A program made the translations under genes and the position numbers. Below the pieces are notes generated by a model, which made no database searches, was not told the DNA's origin, and worked only from the letters and a program-made list of their open reading frames with translations. From the NCBI GenBank assembly GCA_964392365.1, contig CAYMPH010000001.1, positions 372,001 through 436,000 on the forward strand: a DNA stretch of 64,000 bases, given 5' to 3'. How positions within the stretch are numbered: the first letter of the stretch is position 1; the number at the start of each line of letters is the position of its first letter. Below, piece by piece: positions 26,477 to 35,095 of this stretch. Source of the stretch: CAYMPH01 sp964392365 (lineage in GTDB: Bacteria; Spirochaetota; UBA4802; UBA5550).

Positions 26477-26794
26477 GTGGCAAAATTAACAGGACAAAAA
26501 ATCAGAGTAAAGCTAAAATCTTTTGATGCAAAACTTCTTGATCAATCAGCTGCAAAAATTGTAGCAACAACGAATAGAAGCGGAGCAAAAGTAGCAGGGC
26601 CTATACCTCTTCCAACGAAGATAGAGAAATTTTGTGTTTTGAGGGCCCCACACGTTAATAAAAAGTCAAGAGAGCAATTTGAGATCAGAACACATAAAAG
26701 ACTTATTGATATTCTGGAACCAAATTCAGATACTGTTGAAGCTTTAATGAAACTTGAATTACCGGCTGGCGTTTCTGTAGATATTAAGTCCTGA
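26477..26794 (+). CDS. rpsJ: 30S ribosomal protein S10
   Basis: S10 is a 30S head protein that also acts in NusB antitermination. The 105 residues start at a GTG and contain GPIPLPTKIEKFCVLRAPHVNKKSREQF (cited in part: GPIPLPTK, RAPHVNKKSREQFE), the family core. It is the first gene of the S10-like cluster. Confidence 0.96.
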   Translation: MAKLTGQKIRVKLKSFDAKLLDQSAAKIVATTNRSGAKVAGPIPLPTKIEKFCVLRAPHVNKKSREQFEIRTHKRLIDILEPNSDTVEALMKLELPAGVSVDIKS

Positions 26795-26873
26795 TTTTCT
26801 TCAAAAAATCACTTAATTGAAATAATTAAAATATGTATTAAATTTGTTTTTAAAATTTGTTGGGATAACTATC

Positions 26874-27491
26874 ATGAAAAAAGCATTGATCGGCAGAAAA
26901 TTAGGAATGACTCAATTTACAGCTGAAGACGGAAAAGTTATTCCGGTAACAGTTTGTGAGCTTGGTCCATGTGTTGTTGTGCAGAAAAAGACTGTTGAAA
27001 AAGACGGTTATTCAGCCTTGAAACTCGGCTATGTTGATGTAAAAGAAACAAAATTGACATTACCAATATCAAAGGATTTAAAAAAGAAAAATCTTCCTAT
27101 GAAGAGGATTTTTAAAGAAATTGAAACATTCGATGCTTCACTTGAAATTGGCGCTGAAATCAAGTGCGGGATATTTGCTGAAAATGATAACGTGAATATA
27201 ATAGGTGTTTCCAAAGGAAAAGGCTTTCAGGGTGTAATTAAAAGATATGGATTTTCCGGAGGAAGAAGTACACACGGTTCGAAGTTTCATAGAGCTCCTG
27301 GTTCAATAGGTGCTCATACATACCCGGCTGAAGTATGGAAAGGTCAGAAAATGCCAGGCAGACATGGAAGCAAAACCATAACGGTAAAAAATCTTAAAAT
27401 TGTTAAAATTATGGAAGAAGAAAATATAGTTTTAATTTCCGGTGCTGTACCCGGAACAAAATATTCATTGATTACCGTAAGTAAGAATTAG
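26874..27491 (+). CDS. rplC: 50S ribosomal protein L3
   Basis: An early 50S assembly protein near the peptidyl-transferase centre. I start at the ATG 26874 (205 residues, MKKALIGRKLGMTQFT), because the earlier ATG at 26844 adds non-family sequence. The signature GRSTHGSKFHRAPGSIG and the extended loop with KMPGRHGS are present. rplD follows after 10 bases. Confidence 0.96.
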   Translation: MKKALIGRKLGMTQFTAEDGKVIPVTVCELGPCVVVQKKTVEKDGYSALKLGYVDVKETKLTLPISKDLKKKNLPMKRIFKEIETFDASLEIGAEIKCGIFAENDNVNIIGVSKGKGFQGVIKRYGFSGGRSTHGSKFHRAPGSIGAHTYPAEVWKGQKMPGRHGSKTITVKNLKIVKIMEEENIVLISGAVPGTKYSLITVSKN

Positions 27492-27501
27492 GCAGGATAT
27501 A

Positions 27502-28131
27502 ATGAAGGTTACAAAATATTCTATAAACGGAAAAGTTGTGGGCGAAGTGGATCTGCCTGATAGTGTTTTTGCGTCTGAGATCAATGATAATTTGATTTAT
27601 GAATTAATTAAAGCCGCAAACGCAAATTTAAGGCATGGAACACACTCAACAAAAACTCGCGGTGAGGTAAGAGGCGGTGGCGCTAAACCTTGGAAGCAGA
27701 AAGGAACCGGTAGAGCAAGAGCTGGTACGAACAGATCTCCGATTTGGAAAGGCGGCGGTACAACATTCGGACCTCTTCCACGAGATTACAGAATTGAGCT
27801 TCCAAAAAATATTAGAAGAGCAGCATATAGATCTATTTTTTCTTTAAAAGCTAAAGAAGGTAAGATAAAAATAGTAGAAGACATAACAACTACCGGGAAA
27901 ACAAAAGAGCTTGCTGTTATTGGAAAAGCGCTGTCAGTCACAAAAGGTGTTCTGATTACAGGTAATGAAAATAATTTACTAAAGCGTTCATTGAAAAATA
28001 TTCCATGGTTTTTATATAATAATGCAAAAAGAATTTCCGGCAGAGATATATTCTATTCAAAAGAACTTATTATGACAGAAGATGCAATAGCTTTTATTGT
28101 TAAGACATATTCAAATGGTGAAGCCCGATGA
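27502..28131 (+). CDS. rplD: 50S ribosomal protein L4
   Basis: L4 lines the exit tunnel. The 209-residue protein contains the tunnel loop region (RHGTHSTKTRGEVRGGGAKP and KQKGTGRARAGTNRSPIW). In E. coli L4 is the autogenous repressor of its operon. No such leader can be shown here. Its TGA overlaps the ATG of rplW (ATGA at 28128). Confidence 0.96.
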   Translation: MKVTKYSINGKVVGEVDLPDSVFASEINDNLIYELIKAANANLRHGTHSTKTRGEVRGGGAKPWKQKGTGRARAGTNRSPIWKGGGTTFGPLPRDYRIELPKNIRRAAYRSIFSLKAKEGKIKIVEDITTTGKTKELAVIGKALSVTKGVLITGNENNLLKRSLKNIPWFLYNNAKRISGRDIFYSKELIMTEDAIAFIVKTYSNGEAR

Positions 28132-28412
28132 ATTCAAATGATATAATATTACGCCCAGTAATTTCTGAAAAAAGCACGTCGCTTATGGATCAGAGTAAAT
28201 ATGTTTTTCAGGTCTCTTTTAAAGCCAATAAGCTGATGATTAAGCGTGCAGTTAATGAATTATTCGGAGTTAAAGCTGATAAAATAAATATTGTACTGGT
28301 TAGAGGCAAGAAAAAAAGAGTAAGATTCAGAGCTGGCAGAACATCAGCCTGGAAGAAAGCTATTGTTACACTGCAGCCGGGCAAAAAAATTGAAATATTT
28401 GACACTAAGTAA
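28128..28412 (+). CDS. rplW: 50S ribosomal protein L23
   Basis: L23 sits at the tunnel exit and docks trigger factor and SRP. The 94-residue protein has the N-terminal RPVISEKST and the rRNA loop (VRGKKKRVRFRAGRTSAWKK). The start overlaps the rplD stop by 4 bases, which implies coupled translation. Confidence 0.95.
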   Translation: MNSNDIILRPVISEKSTSLMDQSKYVFQVSFKANKLMIKRAVNELFGVKADKINIVLVRGKKKRVRFRAGRTSAWKKAIVTLQPGKKIEIFDTK

Positions 28413-28432
28413 TTATTTAAGGAAAGCTTAAG

Positions 28433-29260
28433 ATGGGTATAAAAAAATTTAAACCGGCAACGCCAACTTTAAGGTTTCAGAGTGTTCTTGATTTTGAAGA
28501 ACTAACTACTGATAAGCCTCATAAAGCTCTTACAACCGGCAGATCTGAAAAGGGTGGTAGAGGCCACAACGGTCAGATAACTGTAAGAAGAAGAGGCGGC
28601 GGTCATAAAAGAAAATACAGACTTATAGATTATAAAATGAATAAATATGGAATACCAGGTAAAGTGGCATCCATAGAATATGATCCAAACAGATCCAGTA
28701 ATATAGCTTTAATTAGTTATGTTGATGGTGATAAAAGATATATAATAGCTCCACTGGGAATCAAAGTCGGTGATGTTATCATGTCTGGAGAAAATGCTGA
28801 AATAAAATCAGGCAATTCTTTACCGTTAAAAAGTATTCCGCTTGGTTCTAATATATACAATATTGAGCTGCACCGCGGTAAGGGTGCCCAGCTTGTGAGA
28901 TCAGCTGGAACAACTGCTGTAATCTCAGCTAAAGAAGGCGATTATTGTCTTATTAAACTCCCGTCAGGAGAAATAAGAAAAATACATAGCGAATGTTACG
29001 CATGTCTTGGTGAAGTAGGTAATAAAGATCACATTAATGTTTCACTCGGAAAAGCTGGAAAATCCAGATGGCTGAATAAAAGACCAAAAGTTAGAGGTGT
29101 TGCAATGAATCCTGTTGATCACCCTCTGGGTGGAGGAGAAGGAAAATCTTCCGGAGGAAGACATCCTGTTTCACCAACTGGTGTTCCATCAAAAGGTTAC
29201 AAAACCAGGAAAAAGAAAAAATACAGTGATAAATACATTGTAGCGAGAAGAAGGAAGTAG
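28433..29260 (+). CDS. rplB: 50S ribosomal protein L2
   Basis: A core 50S protein near the peptidyl-transferase centre. The 275 residues include the N-terminal GRSEKGGRGHNGQITVRRRG and the C-terminal signature VRGVAMNPVDHPLGGGEGKS, containing the invariant histidine. It has the usual length and the RBS AAGGAAAGC. Confidence 0.97.
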   Translation: MGIKKFKPATPTLRFQSVLDFEELTTDKPHKALTTGRSEKGGRGHNGQITVRRRGGGHKRKYRLIDYKMNKYGIPGKVASIEYDPNRSSNIALISYVDGDKRYIIAPLGIKVGDVIMSGENAEIKSGNSLPLKSIPLGSNIYNIELHRGKGAQLVRSAGTTAVISAKEGDYCLIKLPSGEIRKIHSECYACLGEVGNKDHINVSLGKAGKSRWLNKRPKVRGVAMNPVDHPLGGGEGKSSGGRHPVSPTGVPSKGYKTRKKKKYSDKYIVARRRK

Positions 29261-29264
29261 TTAC

Positions 29265-29555
29265 ATGGCAAGATCGGTAAAAAAAGGACCTTATGTTGAT
29301 GTTAATCTTTTCAAAAAAATTGAAGAGCTGAATTCATCGAATCAAAAAAAAGCGGTTAAAACCTGGTCGAGAAGATCGACAATTTTTCCAGAAATGATTG
29401 GACATACTTTAATGGTTCATAATGGGAAAAATTTTATACCGGTATATGTTTCTGAAAATATGGTTGGACATAAACTTGGCGAATTTTCGCTTACCAGAAC
29501 TTACAGAGGACATACAAGTAAAGATGATAAAATAGCGGCTAAGAAGAGGAAATAG
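29265..29555 (+). CDS. rpsS: 30S ribosomal protein S19
   Basis: S19 is a 30S head protein paired with S13. The 96-residue protein begins MARSVKKGPYVDVNLFKK and contains RRSTIFPEMIGHT and GHKLGEFSLTRTYRGH. It starts 4 bases after rplB. Confidence 0.96.
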   Translation: MARSVKKGPYVDVNLFKKIEELNSSNQKKAVKTWSRRSTIFPEMIGHTLMVHNGKNFIPVYVSENMVGHKLGEFSLTRTYRGHTSKDDKIAAKKRK

Positions 29556-29560
29556 ACAAA

Positions 29561-29896
29561 ATGGAATCGGTTGCTTTTTCAAAAAATAATAGAATTTCAG
29601 CACAAAAAGTCAGACTTGTTGCTAATGAATTAAGAGGATATGCTTTTCCGGAAGCAGTTGATGTTCTTAAAAATATTCCTAGAAAGGGTGCTGATTTAAT
29701 ACTGAAAACCCTTTATTCAGCCGGAGCGAATGCTAAATATAAGAATCCGAATCTGAATGATCAGGATCTGTTTATAAAGAAAATTGTTGTTGAGGTTGGT
29801 CCTACCCTGAAAAGATTTAGAGCAAGAGCAAGGGGTCGAGCTAATAGAATAAAGAAAAGAACTAGTTCGATTTTTATAGTTCTTTCAGACGAATAA
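29561..29896 (+). CDS. rplV: 50S ribosomal protein L22
   Basis: L22 extends a hairpin into the exit tunnel. The 111-residue protein has ISAQKVRLVANELRG near the start and the C-terminal loop GPTLKRFRARARGRANRIKK, which reaches the macrolide-binding region. It starts 5 bases after rpsS. Confidence 0.96.
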   Translation: MESVAFSKNNRISAQKVRLVANELRGYAFPEAVDVLKNIPRKGADLILKTLYSAGANAKYKNPNLNDQDLFIKKIVVEVGPTLKRFRARARGRANRIKKRTSSIFIVLSDE

Positions 29897-29916
29897 TAGA
29901 GATAAGGATTAAACAA

Positions 29917-30597
29917 ATGGGACAAAAGGTTAACCCTGTTGGATTAAGACTCGGCATTACCAGAACTTGGGATTCAATCTGGTATGAGGAAAAAAAGACA
30001 TATTCAAAATATATCCATGAAGATATTCAGATAAAAAAATATATTGAGAAAACAAAAAAAAGTGCCGGAATTGCTAAGGTTTTAATTGAAAGATTTCCTG
30101 ACAGAATAAATATAAATATTCATTCTGCAAGACCTGGAGTTTTAATAGGTAAAAAAGGTGCTGATATTGAAGATTTGAAAGCGGAGCTTCAAAAATTAGC
30201 TTCAAAAACGGTTTATTTAAATATTATTGAAATAAAAAAACCGGAAAGAAATGCAAAAATTATTGCTGAGCAGATTGCAGCTCAGGTTGAAGGAAGATTT
30301 CCATATAGAAGAGCTGTTAAGCAGGCTATAACAAATGCTATCAGAAGCGGCGGACAGGGAATTAAAATTACTGTTTCAGGCAGATTGAATAATGCTGAGA
30401 TGGCAAGAACAGAATCATATAAAGATGGAAGAATACCTCTTCATACACTCAGAGCTGACATTGACCTCGGGTTTGCTGAAGCTCTTACATCATTCGGTCT
30501 TATAGGTGTTAAGGTGTGGATATATAACGGCAATATAATTTCAGGTTCTACTGAAAATGAAGAAGATAAATATACTGTGAAAAGAAAGACTAAGTAA
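29917..30597 (+). CDS. rpsC: 30S ribosomal protein S3
   Basis: S3 is a helicase-associated protein at the mRNA entry site. The 226-residue protein opens GQKVNPVGLRLGITRTWDS, has a KH domain with GVLIGKKGADIE, and ends in the S3-C domain (GRLNNAEMARTESYKDGRIP). The spacing to both neighbours is short. Confidence 0.97.
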   Translation: MGQKVNPVGLRLGITRTWDSIWYEEKKTYSKYIHEDIQIKKYIEKTKKSAGIAKVLIERFPDRININIHSARPGVLIGKKGADIEDLKAELQKLASKTVYLNIIEIKKPERNAKIIAEQIAAQVEGRFPYRRAVKQAITNAIRSGGQGIKITVSGRLNNAEMARTESYKDGRIPLHTLRADIDLGFAEALTSFGLIGVKVWIYNGNIISGSTENEEDKYTVKRKTK

Positions 30598-30608
30598 GGG
30601 TTGCCAAT

Positions 30609-31019
30609 ATGTTGATGCCTAAAAGGACTAAATTTAGAAAAATGCAGCGCGGAAGAATGGGTGGAGTTGCCATTAAAGGTTCTACCATAACTTTCGGTGA
30701 AGTTGGTCTACAAACACTTGAGTGCGGAAAAATTACAAGCAGGCAAATAGAGGCTGCGAGGGTTGCAATATCAAGAAAAGTAAAAAGAGGCGGAAAGCTT
30801 TGGATTAGAATTTTTCCAGATTTTCCCTTTACACAAAAACCGGCTGAAACAAGAATGGGTAAAGGAAAAGGAAATCCTGAGGGTTATGTAGCAAGAGTTA
30901 AACCTGGTAGAATCCTTTTTGAAATAGCAGGTATTGATGAAGAATTAGCAAAACAGGCTTTAAAAAGTGCAGCTTTCAAATTGCCTGTTAAAACAAAAAT
31001 TATAACAATAAATCAGTGA
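30609..31019 (+). CDS. rplP: 50S ribosomal protein L16
   Basis: L16 lies at the A site of the 50S. The 136 residues include MLMPKRTKFRKMQRGRMGG at the N terminus, GKLWIRIFPDFPFTQKPAETRMGKGKG in two pieces (GKLWIRIFPD, TRMGKGKGNPEGYVARVKPG) and typical length. I keep the first ATG at 30609, because MLMPKR is the family form. Confidence 0.96.
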   Translation: MLMPKRTKFRKMQRGRMGGVAIKGSTITFGEVGLQTLECGKITSRQIEAARVAISRKVKRGGKLWIRIFPDFPFTQKPAETRMGKGKGNPEGYVARVKPGRILFEIAGIDEELAKQALKSAAFKLPVKTKIITINQ

Positions 31020-31032
31020 TCAAGGTATTAAA

Positions 31033-31230
31033 ATGAAAGGAAAGTTAGAAGAATTAACTCCAGCCGAACTTTTGAAAAGTCAAGAGGATGCAAAAAAGGA
31101 ATTAAGGCAGGAGCGTTTTAAATCGGTTACAAGTAAAGTTGATAATCCGAAAAAAATAAGAGAATTAAAAAAACATATAGCCAGAATTCTAACTTTGAAA
31201 AAAGAAAGAGAACTTGGAATTAGAAAATAA
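31033..31230 (+). CDS. rpmC: 50S ribosomal protein L29
   Basis: A small helical protein at the tunnel exit. The 65-residue protein has ELTPAELLKSQEDAKKELRQ and the ending HIARILTLKKERELG that typifies L29. It lies between rplP and rpsQ, as expected. Confidence 0.94.
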   Translation: MKGKLEELTPAELLKSQEDAKKELRQERFKSVTSKVDNPKKIRELKKHIARILTLKKERELGIRK

Positions 31231-31260
31231 TAAAAATTGGCTTTTCGGAGCAGACGGGAA

Positions 31261-31512
31261 ATGAAAGGAAAAAGAAAACAGGAAATCGGCAAAGTAGTAA
31301 GCAATAGTATGGATAAGACTATTGTTATTGAGATAGTTAATCTTATGAGGCATCCGCTTTATAAGAAATCAGTAAAAAGAACCAAAAGAATAAAAAGTCA
31401 TGATGAGAAGAATGAATGTTCAATTGGTGATATAGTAAAAATTGAAGAAACACGTCCTTTATCGAAAGAAAAAAGATTCAGACTTGTTGAAATCATAGAA
31501 AAAGTTAAGTAG
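31261..31512 (+). CDS. rpsQ: 30S ribosomal protein S17
   Basis: A primary 16S rRNA-binding protein. I start at the ATG 31261 (83 residues, MKGKRKQEIGKVVSNSMDKT) with GGAG at 31247-31250 upstream. A TTG at 31237 would add eight residues but lacks an RBS. The core GDIVKIEETRPLSKEKRFRL is present. Confidence 0.93.
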   Translation: MKGKRKQEIGKVVSNSMDKTIVIEIVNLMRHPLYKKSVKRTKRIKSHDEKNECSIGDIVKIEETRPLSKEKRFRLVEIIEKVK

Positions 31513-31520
31513 GTTCGGAA

Positions 31521-31913
31521 ATGATACAGGTACAAACTTTACTTGAGGTAGCTGATAATAGCGGCGTTAAAAAATGCCAGTGTATAAAAATTCTCGGCGG
31601 AACAAGAAAAAGATATGCATCGGTTGGAGATATTATCGTTGTTGCGGTAAAAGATTCACAGCCATCATATGGCTTGAAAGATTCAACAGGAAAAAAAGTT
31701 CATACTAAATCAGTATTGAAAGCTGTAGTTGTTAGGACAAAGAAACCTGTAAGAAGAAAAGATGGATCATACATAAGATTTGATGATAATGCAGTAGCAA
31801 TTATAGATGCAAAAAATGAGCCTAAAGGCACCAGGATTTTCGGACCGGTTGCAAGAGAGCTTCGTGATAAAAATTTCCTGAAAATTGTATCTTTAGCTCC
31901 TGAAGTTCTTTGA
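31521..31913 (+). CDS. rplN: 50S ribosomal protein L14
   Basis: L14 forms an intersubunit bridge. The 130-residue protein starts MIQVQTLLEVADNSGVKK, ends GPVARELRDKNFLKIVSLAP, and contains an insertion of several residues (YGLKDSTGKKVHTKS) in the hairpin where E. coli L14 has a shorter loop. rplX begins after 7 bases. Confidence 0.96.
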   Translation: MIQVQTLLEVADNSGVKKCQCIKILGGTRKRYASVGDIIVVAVKDSQPSYGLKDSTGKKVHTKSVLKAVVVRTKKPVRRKDGSYIRFDDNAVAIIDAKNEPKGTRIFGPVARELRDKNFLKIVSLAPEVL

Positions 31914-31920
31914 GGTGAAT

Positions 31921-32253
31921 ATGAAAATTGAGAAAATACAGACAAATTTAAAAGTTAATGATAGTGTTGTTATAATTAATGGTTCAGACAAAGGCAGAAG
32001 AGGGAAGATTCTCTATATAGACAGAAAAAGAGGTCGCGTTGTTGTAGAAGGCGTAAACAAAAGGAATAAATTTGTAAAGGCAACAAGCCAGGAAAGTCCA
32101 AAAGGCGGAGTTGTTAACAGGGAATTTCCAATAAGTATATCAAATGTCATGATTTTTTGTGAAAAGTGCAAAAAAGGCGTAAGAATGAGTTTTGAGATTA
32201 AAGACGATAATAAAAACCGTGTATGCAGTAAATGCGGAAAGAATATTGTTTAA
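31921..32253 (+). CDS. rplX: 50S ribosomal protein L24 with C-terminal zinc ribbon
   Basis: This early 50S assembly protein has a KOW domain (VIINGSDKGRRGKILYIDRK). I start at the ATG 31921 with GAGGTGA upstream, giving 110 residues. An in-frame GTG at 31915 is possible. The C terminus carries two CxxC pairs (Cys80/83 and Cys102/105) that look like a zinc ribbon, as in many bacterial L24 but not in E. coli. Confidence 0.95.
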   Translation: MKIEKIQTNLKVNDSVVIINGSDKGRRGKILYIDRKRGRVVVEGVNKRNKFVKATSQESPKGGVVNREFPISISNVMIFCEKCKKGVRMSFEIKDDNKNRVCSKCGKNIV

Positions 32254-32268
32254 TAATAGGAATGGAAG

Positions 32269-32811
32269 ATGTCAGCTAGATTAAAAGAACAATATGTTAA
32301 AACAATAAAGAAGAAGCTTAAGGAACAGTTCCGATTTTCTTCTATGATGCAGGTTCCAAAGCTGGAAAAGATTGTACTAAATGTTGGTCTTGGAGAGGCT
32401 CATTCAAATAGCAATGCTTTAAAAGCAGCTATGGATGAACTAACTTCAATAACCGGACAAAAAGCAGTAAAAACTGTAGCTCGTCTTTCCATTGCTAACT
32501 TTAAAATTCGTGAAGGTTATGATGTAGGATGCAGAGTCACTCTGAGAGGGGATATTATGTATGAATTCCTCGACAGATTGATTAATATTTCTCTGCCACG
32601 AGTTAGAGACTTTAGAGGTTTATCACCAAAAGCATTTGATAATTTTGGTAATTATAACTTTTCAGCAAGAGAACAAATTATTTTTCCTGAGATAAACTTT
32701 GATAAAGTTGATCAAATTCATGGAATAAATATTACAATTGTAATTAAAGCAAATAATAAGAGTGAATCAAAAGCACTTTTAGATGAATTTAAATTTCCTT
32801 TTAGAGATTAG
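32269..32811 (+). CDS. rplE: 50S ribosomal protein L5
   Basis: L5 binds 5S rRNA and contacts the P-site tRNA. The 180-residue protein has the core VPKLEKIVLNVGLGEAHSNS, RLSIANFKIREGYDVGCRVT and RDFRGLSPKAFDNFGNYNF. It has normal length and GGAATGGAAG before the ATG. Confidence 0.97.
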   Translation: MSARLKEQYVKTIKKKLKEQFRFSSMMQVPKLEKIVLNVGLGEAHSNSNALKAAMDELTSITGQKAVKTVARLSIANFKIREGYDVGCRVTLRGDIMYEFLDRLINISLPRVRDFRGLSPKAFDNFGNYNFSAREQIIFPEINFDKVDQIHGINITIVIKANNKSESKALLDEFKFPFRD

Positions 32812-32822
32812 GAGCAAGAATT

Positions 32823-33008
32823 GTGGCAAAAACATGTAAGATCGCCAAACACCTTAAGGGAAGCAAGTTTAAGGTTAGAATACATAACAGGTGCAAGATT
32901 TGCGGAAGACCCAGAGGGTATTTAAGAAGGTTCGAAATGTGCCGTATTTGTTTTAGAAAATTGGCCGGAGAAGGAAAACTTCCCGGAGTTACAAAATCAT
33001 CTTGGTAA
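32823..33008 (+). CDS. rpsN: 30S ribosomal protein S14, zinc-binding type
   Basis: This is the short 61-residue S14, started by a GTG at 32823. Cys24, 27, 40 and 43 form the zinc site (CKICGRPRGYLRRFEMCRIC), the C+ type rather than the long zinc-free E. coli form. GGAGCAAG is the RBS. Confidence 0.95.
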   Translation: MAKTCKIAKHLKGSKFKVRIHNRCKICGRPRGYLRRFEMCRICFRKLAGEGKLPGVTKSSW

Positions 33009-33029
33009 AATCTGGAGTACTATAGAAAA

Positions 33030-33431
33030 ATGAGCAATATTACTGATCCAATTGCAGATATGCTAACAAGGGTAAGGAATGCAGTTAAAGCTGAACATCT
33101 GAAAGTTGATATTCCATCTACAAAGATGAAAATATCTATCGCAAAAATACTGAAAGATGAAGGCTTTATTAAAAATTTTAAGATTATTGATGATAATAAA
33201 CAGAAAATACTCAGAGTTTATTTAAAATATAATCCAGAAAGACAGTCAGCGATTGTTGATTTAAAAAGAATCAGTTCTCCAGGTAGAAGGGTTTATATCC
33301 AGGCTATGGAGTTAAAACCTATATACAATAATATTGGAATCTGGATATTATCAACATCAAAAGGTATTATAACTAATAAAGCCGCTAAAAAGCTTAATGT
33401 GGGCGGCGAAGTTATCTGTGAAATTTCATAA
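33030..33431 (+). CDS. rpsH: 30S ribosomal protein S8
   Basis: A central-domain 16S rRNA binder; in E. coli it is the repressor of the spc operon. The 133 residues start TDPIADMLTRVRNAVKAEH and end with STSKGIITNKAAKKLNVGGE, the conserved C-terminal motif. The gene lies in the usual rpsN-rpsH-rplF order. Confidence 0.96.
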   Translation: MSNITDPIADMLTRVRNAVKAEHLKVDIPSTKMKISIAKILKDEGFIKNFKIIDDNKQKILRVYLKYNPERQSAIVDLKRISSPGRRVYIQAMELKPIYNNIGIWILSTSKGIITNKAAKKLNVGGEVICEIS

Positions 33432-33449
33432 AGATTAAATGGTAGCGAG

Positions 33450-33995
33450 ATGTCACGAATAGGAAAACAACCAGTACAAATACCTGAAAAAGTAAATATA
33501 GCTATATCAGGAAATTCTCTGTCAGTAAAAGGCCCTCTTGGAGAGGAAAAACTTGAATTGATGGATGGAATCAGCATAAAAATAGAAGGCAATATCTTAA
33601 ATGTTGTTCTAACAGCTGCTGAAGATGAGATGAAAGAGAAAGCTAAATATCATGGATTAACCAGATCATTGATAAATAATATGGTAATCGGTGTATCAGC
33701 CGGATTTGAAAAGGAACTTGAAATTGTTGGAGTCGGTTATAGAGCGGCTCAGCAGGGCAAAGATATTCAGTTCCAGCTTGGATTCTCTCATAATATTATT
33801 TTTAAAGCACCTGATGGAATTACACTTATAGTAATTGATCCGACCAAGCTAACCATCAAAGGTAAGAGTAAATATTTAGTTGGTCAAACAGCTGCAAATA
33901 TTAGGAAACTTCGTAAGCCCGAGCCATATAAGGGGAAAGGCATAAAATACAAAGGCGAAAAAATCAGAAGAAAAGCCGGAAAGACTGGTAAATAA
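33450..33995 (+). CDS. rplF: 50S ribosomal protein L6
   Basis: L6 sits at the base of the L7/L12 stalk. The 181-residue protein begins MSRIGKQPVQIPEKVNI and ends with the signature RKPEPYKGKGIKYKGEKIRR. It has two repeated L6 folds of normal length. Confidence 0.97.
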   Translation: MSRIGKQPVQIPEKVNIAISGNSLSVKGPLGEEKLELMDGISIKIEGNILNVVLTAAEDEMKEKAKYHGLTRSLINNMVIGVSAGFEKELEIVGVGYRAAQQGKDIQFQLGFSHNIIFKAPDGITLIVIDPTKLTIKGKSKYLVGQTAANIRKLRKPEPYKGKGIKYKGEKIRRKAGKTGK

Positions 33996-34005
33996 GGTAC
34001 AGGCT

Positions 34006-34371
34006 ATGAATAAGCTTAAGATTAAAAAAAGAAGAACTGCTAAAAGAAAAGTTAGAATTAAAAGCAGAATAAAAAGTTCAGTTGAAAGATTAAGAATGTG
34101 CATATCTAAAAGCAATAAGAATTTTTATATCCAAATAATTGATGATAAACAAGGCAAAACTCTTGTAGCACTATCAACAATGGCTAAAGATTTTCCGGAA
34201 ATGAAAAACACAGGAAATATTTCTGCTGCAAAAACATTAGGAAAACTGGTAGCTGAAAAAGCTGTTAAAGCCGGTATAAAAAAAGTAGTTTTTGATAGAA
34301 ACGGTTATCTATATCACGGGAAAATTAAAGCTTTTGCAGATTCTGCACGAGAAAACGGATTGGAGTTTTAG
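34006..34371 (+). CDS. rplR: 50S ribosomal protein L18
   Basis: L18 binds 5S rRNA. The 121-residue protein has a basic N terminus (RRTAKRKVRIKSRIKSS), RLRMCISKSNKNFYIQIIDD, and the end VVFDRNGYLYHGKIKAFADS. It follows rplF after 10 bases. Confidence 0.95.
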   Translation: MNKLKIKKRRTAKRKVRIKSRIKSSVERLRMCISKSNKNFYIQIIDDKQGKTLVALSTMAKDFPEMKNTGNISAAKTLGKLVAEKAVKAGIKKVVFDRNGYLYHGKIKAFADSARENGLEF

Positions 34372-34380
34372 GGGTATATA

Positions 34381-34893
34381 ATGAAGATTAAGAGAAAAAA
34401 AGCTAAAACAGAAGGCGTTGAACTCGTCGAAAAAATTGTTACAATTAACAGAGTAGCAAAAGTTGTAAAAGGCGGAAGAAGATTTTCTTTTAATGCTTTA
34501 GCTGTGGTTGGTGATGGTGCCGGGCATGTTGGAGTAGGTTTTGGAAAAGCAAATGAAGTTCCAAATGCAATTGATAAAAGTAAAGAAAGCGCCAAAAAAA
34601 ATGTTTATAAAATAAATATTTCAAAGAATACTATTCCTCATGAAGTAATTGGAAGATATAAATCTGCAAAGGTTATGTTGAAACCAGCCGCACCTGGAAC
34701 AGGAATAATAGCAGGCCCATCAGTAAGAGCTGTTGTTGAGAGAGTTGGAATTCATGATATCCTAACTAAAGCTCAGGGATCAAGAAATCCTGTAAACCTT
34801 GTTAAAGCAACTATTGATGGACTTATGCAGCTAAGAAGTTTAAAAGAAGCTGCTTCATTGAGAGATATACAAATAAATAAACTTTGGGAATAA
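34381..34893 (+). CDS. rpsE: 30S ribosomal protein S5
   Basis: S5 acts in decoding fidelity and at the mRNA entry. The 170 residues contain the double-stranded RNA-binding segment EKIVTINRVAKVVKGGRRFS, GDGAGHVGVGFGKANEVPNA and the C-terminal RNPVNLVKATIDGLMQL. Order and length are standard. Confidence 0.97.
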   Translation: MKIKRKKAKTEGVELVEKIVTINRVAKVVKGGRRFSFNALAVVGDGAGHVGVGFGKANEVPNAIDKSKESAKKNVYKINISKNTIPHEVIGRYKSAKVMLKPAAPGTGIIAGPSVRAVVERVGIHDILTKAQGSRNPVNLVKATIDGLMQLRSLKEAASLRDIQINKLWE

Positions 34894-34906
34894 ACGGTTG
34901 ATGATT

Positions 34907-35095
34907 ATGGCTCGAAAGATATTAGTCAAACAGATAAAAAGCGGAATAACTGAAAAACCTAAGCAGAGACTTACGTTGAGAGCTCTCGGTTTAAGACGCA
35001 TGAATGCAGAAAGGATTCACGATGATAATTTAGTTATCAGAGGAATGCTCAATAAAGTGCTGCATCTTGTTTCTATAAAAGAAATTAAAGAATAA
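34907..35095 (+). CDS. rpmD: 50S ribosomal protein L30
   Basis: A small L30, 62 residues from the ATG 34907 (MARKILVKQIKSGITEKPKQ). In-frame TTG 34898 and ATG 34901 are alternative starts that add 3 or 2 residues without family support. It contains TLRALGLRRMN, the L30 core. The TAA overlaps the rplO ATG by one base (TAATG). Confidence 0.92.
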   Translation: MARKILVKQIKSGITEKPKQRLTLRALGLRRMNAERIHDDNLVIRGMLNKVLHLVSIKEIKE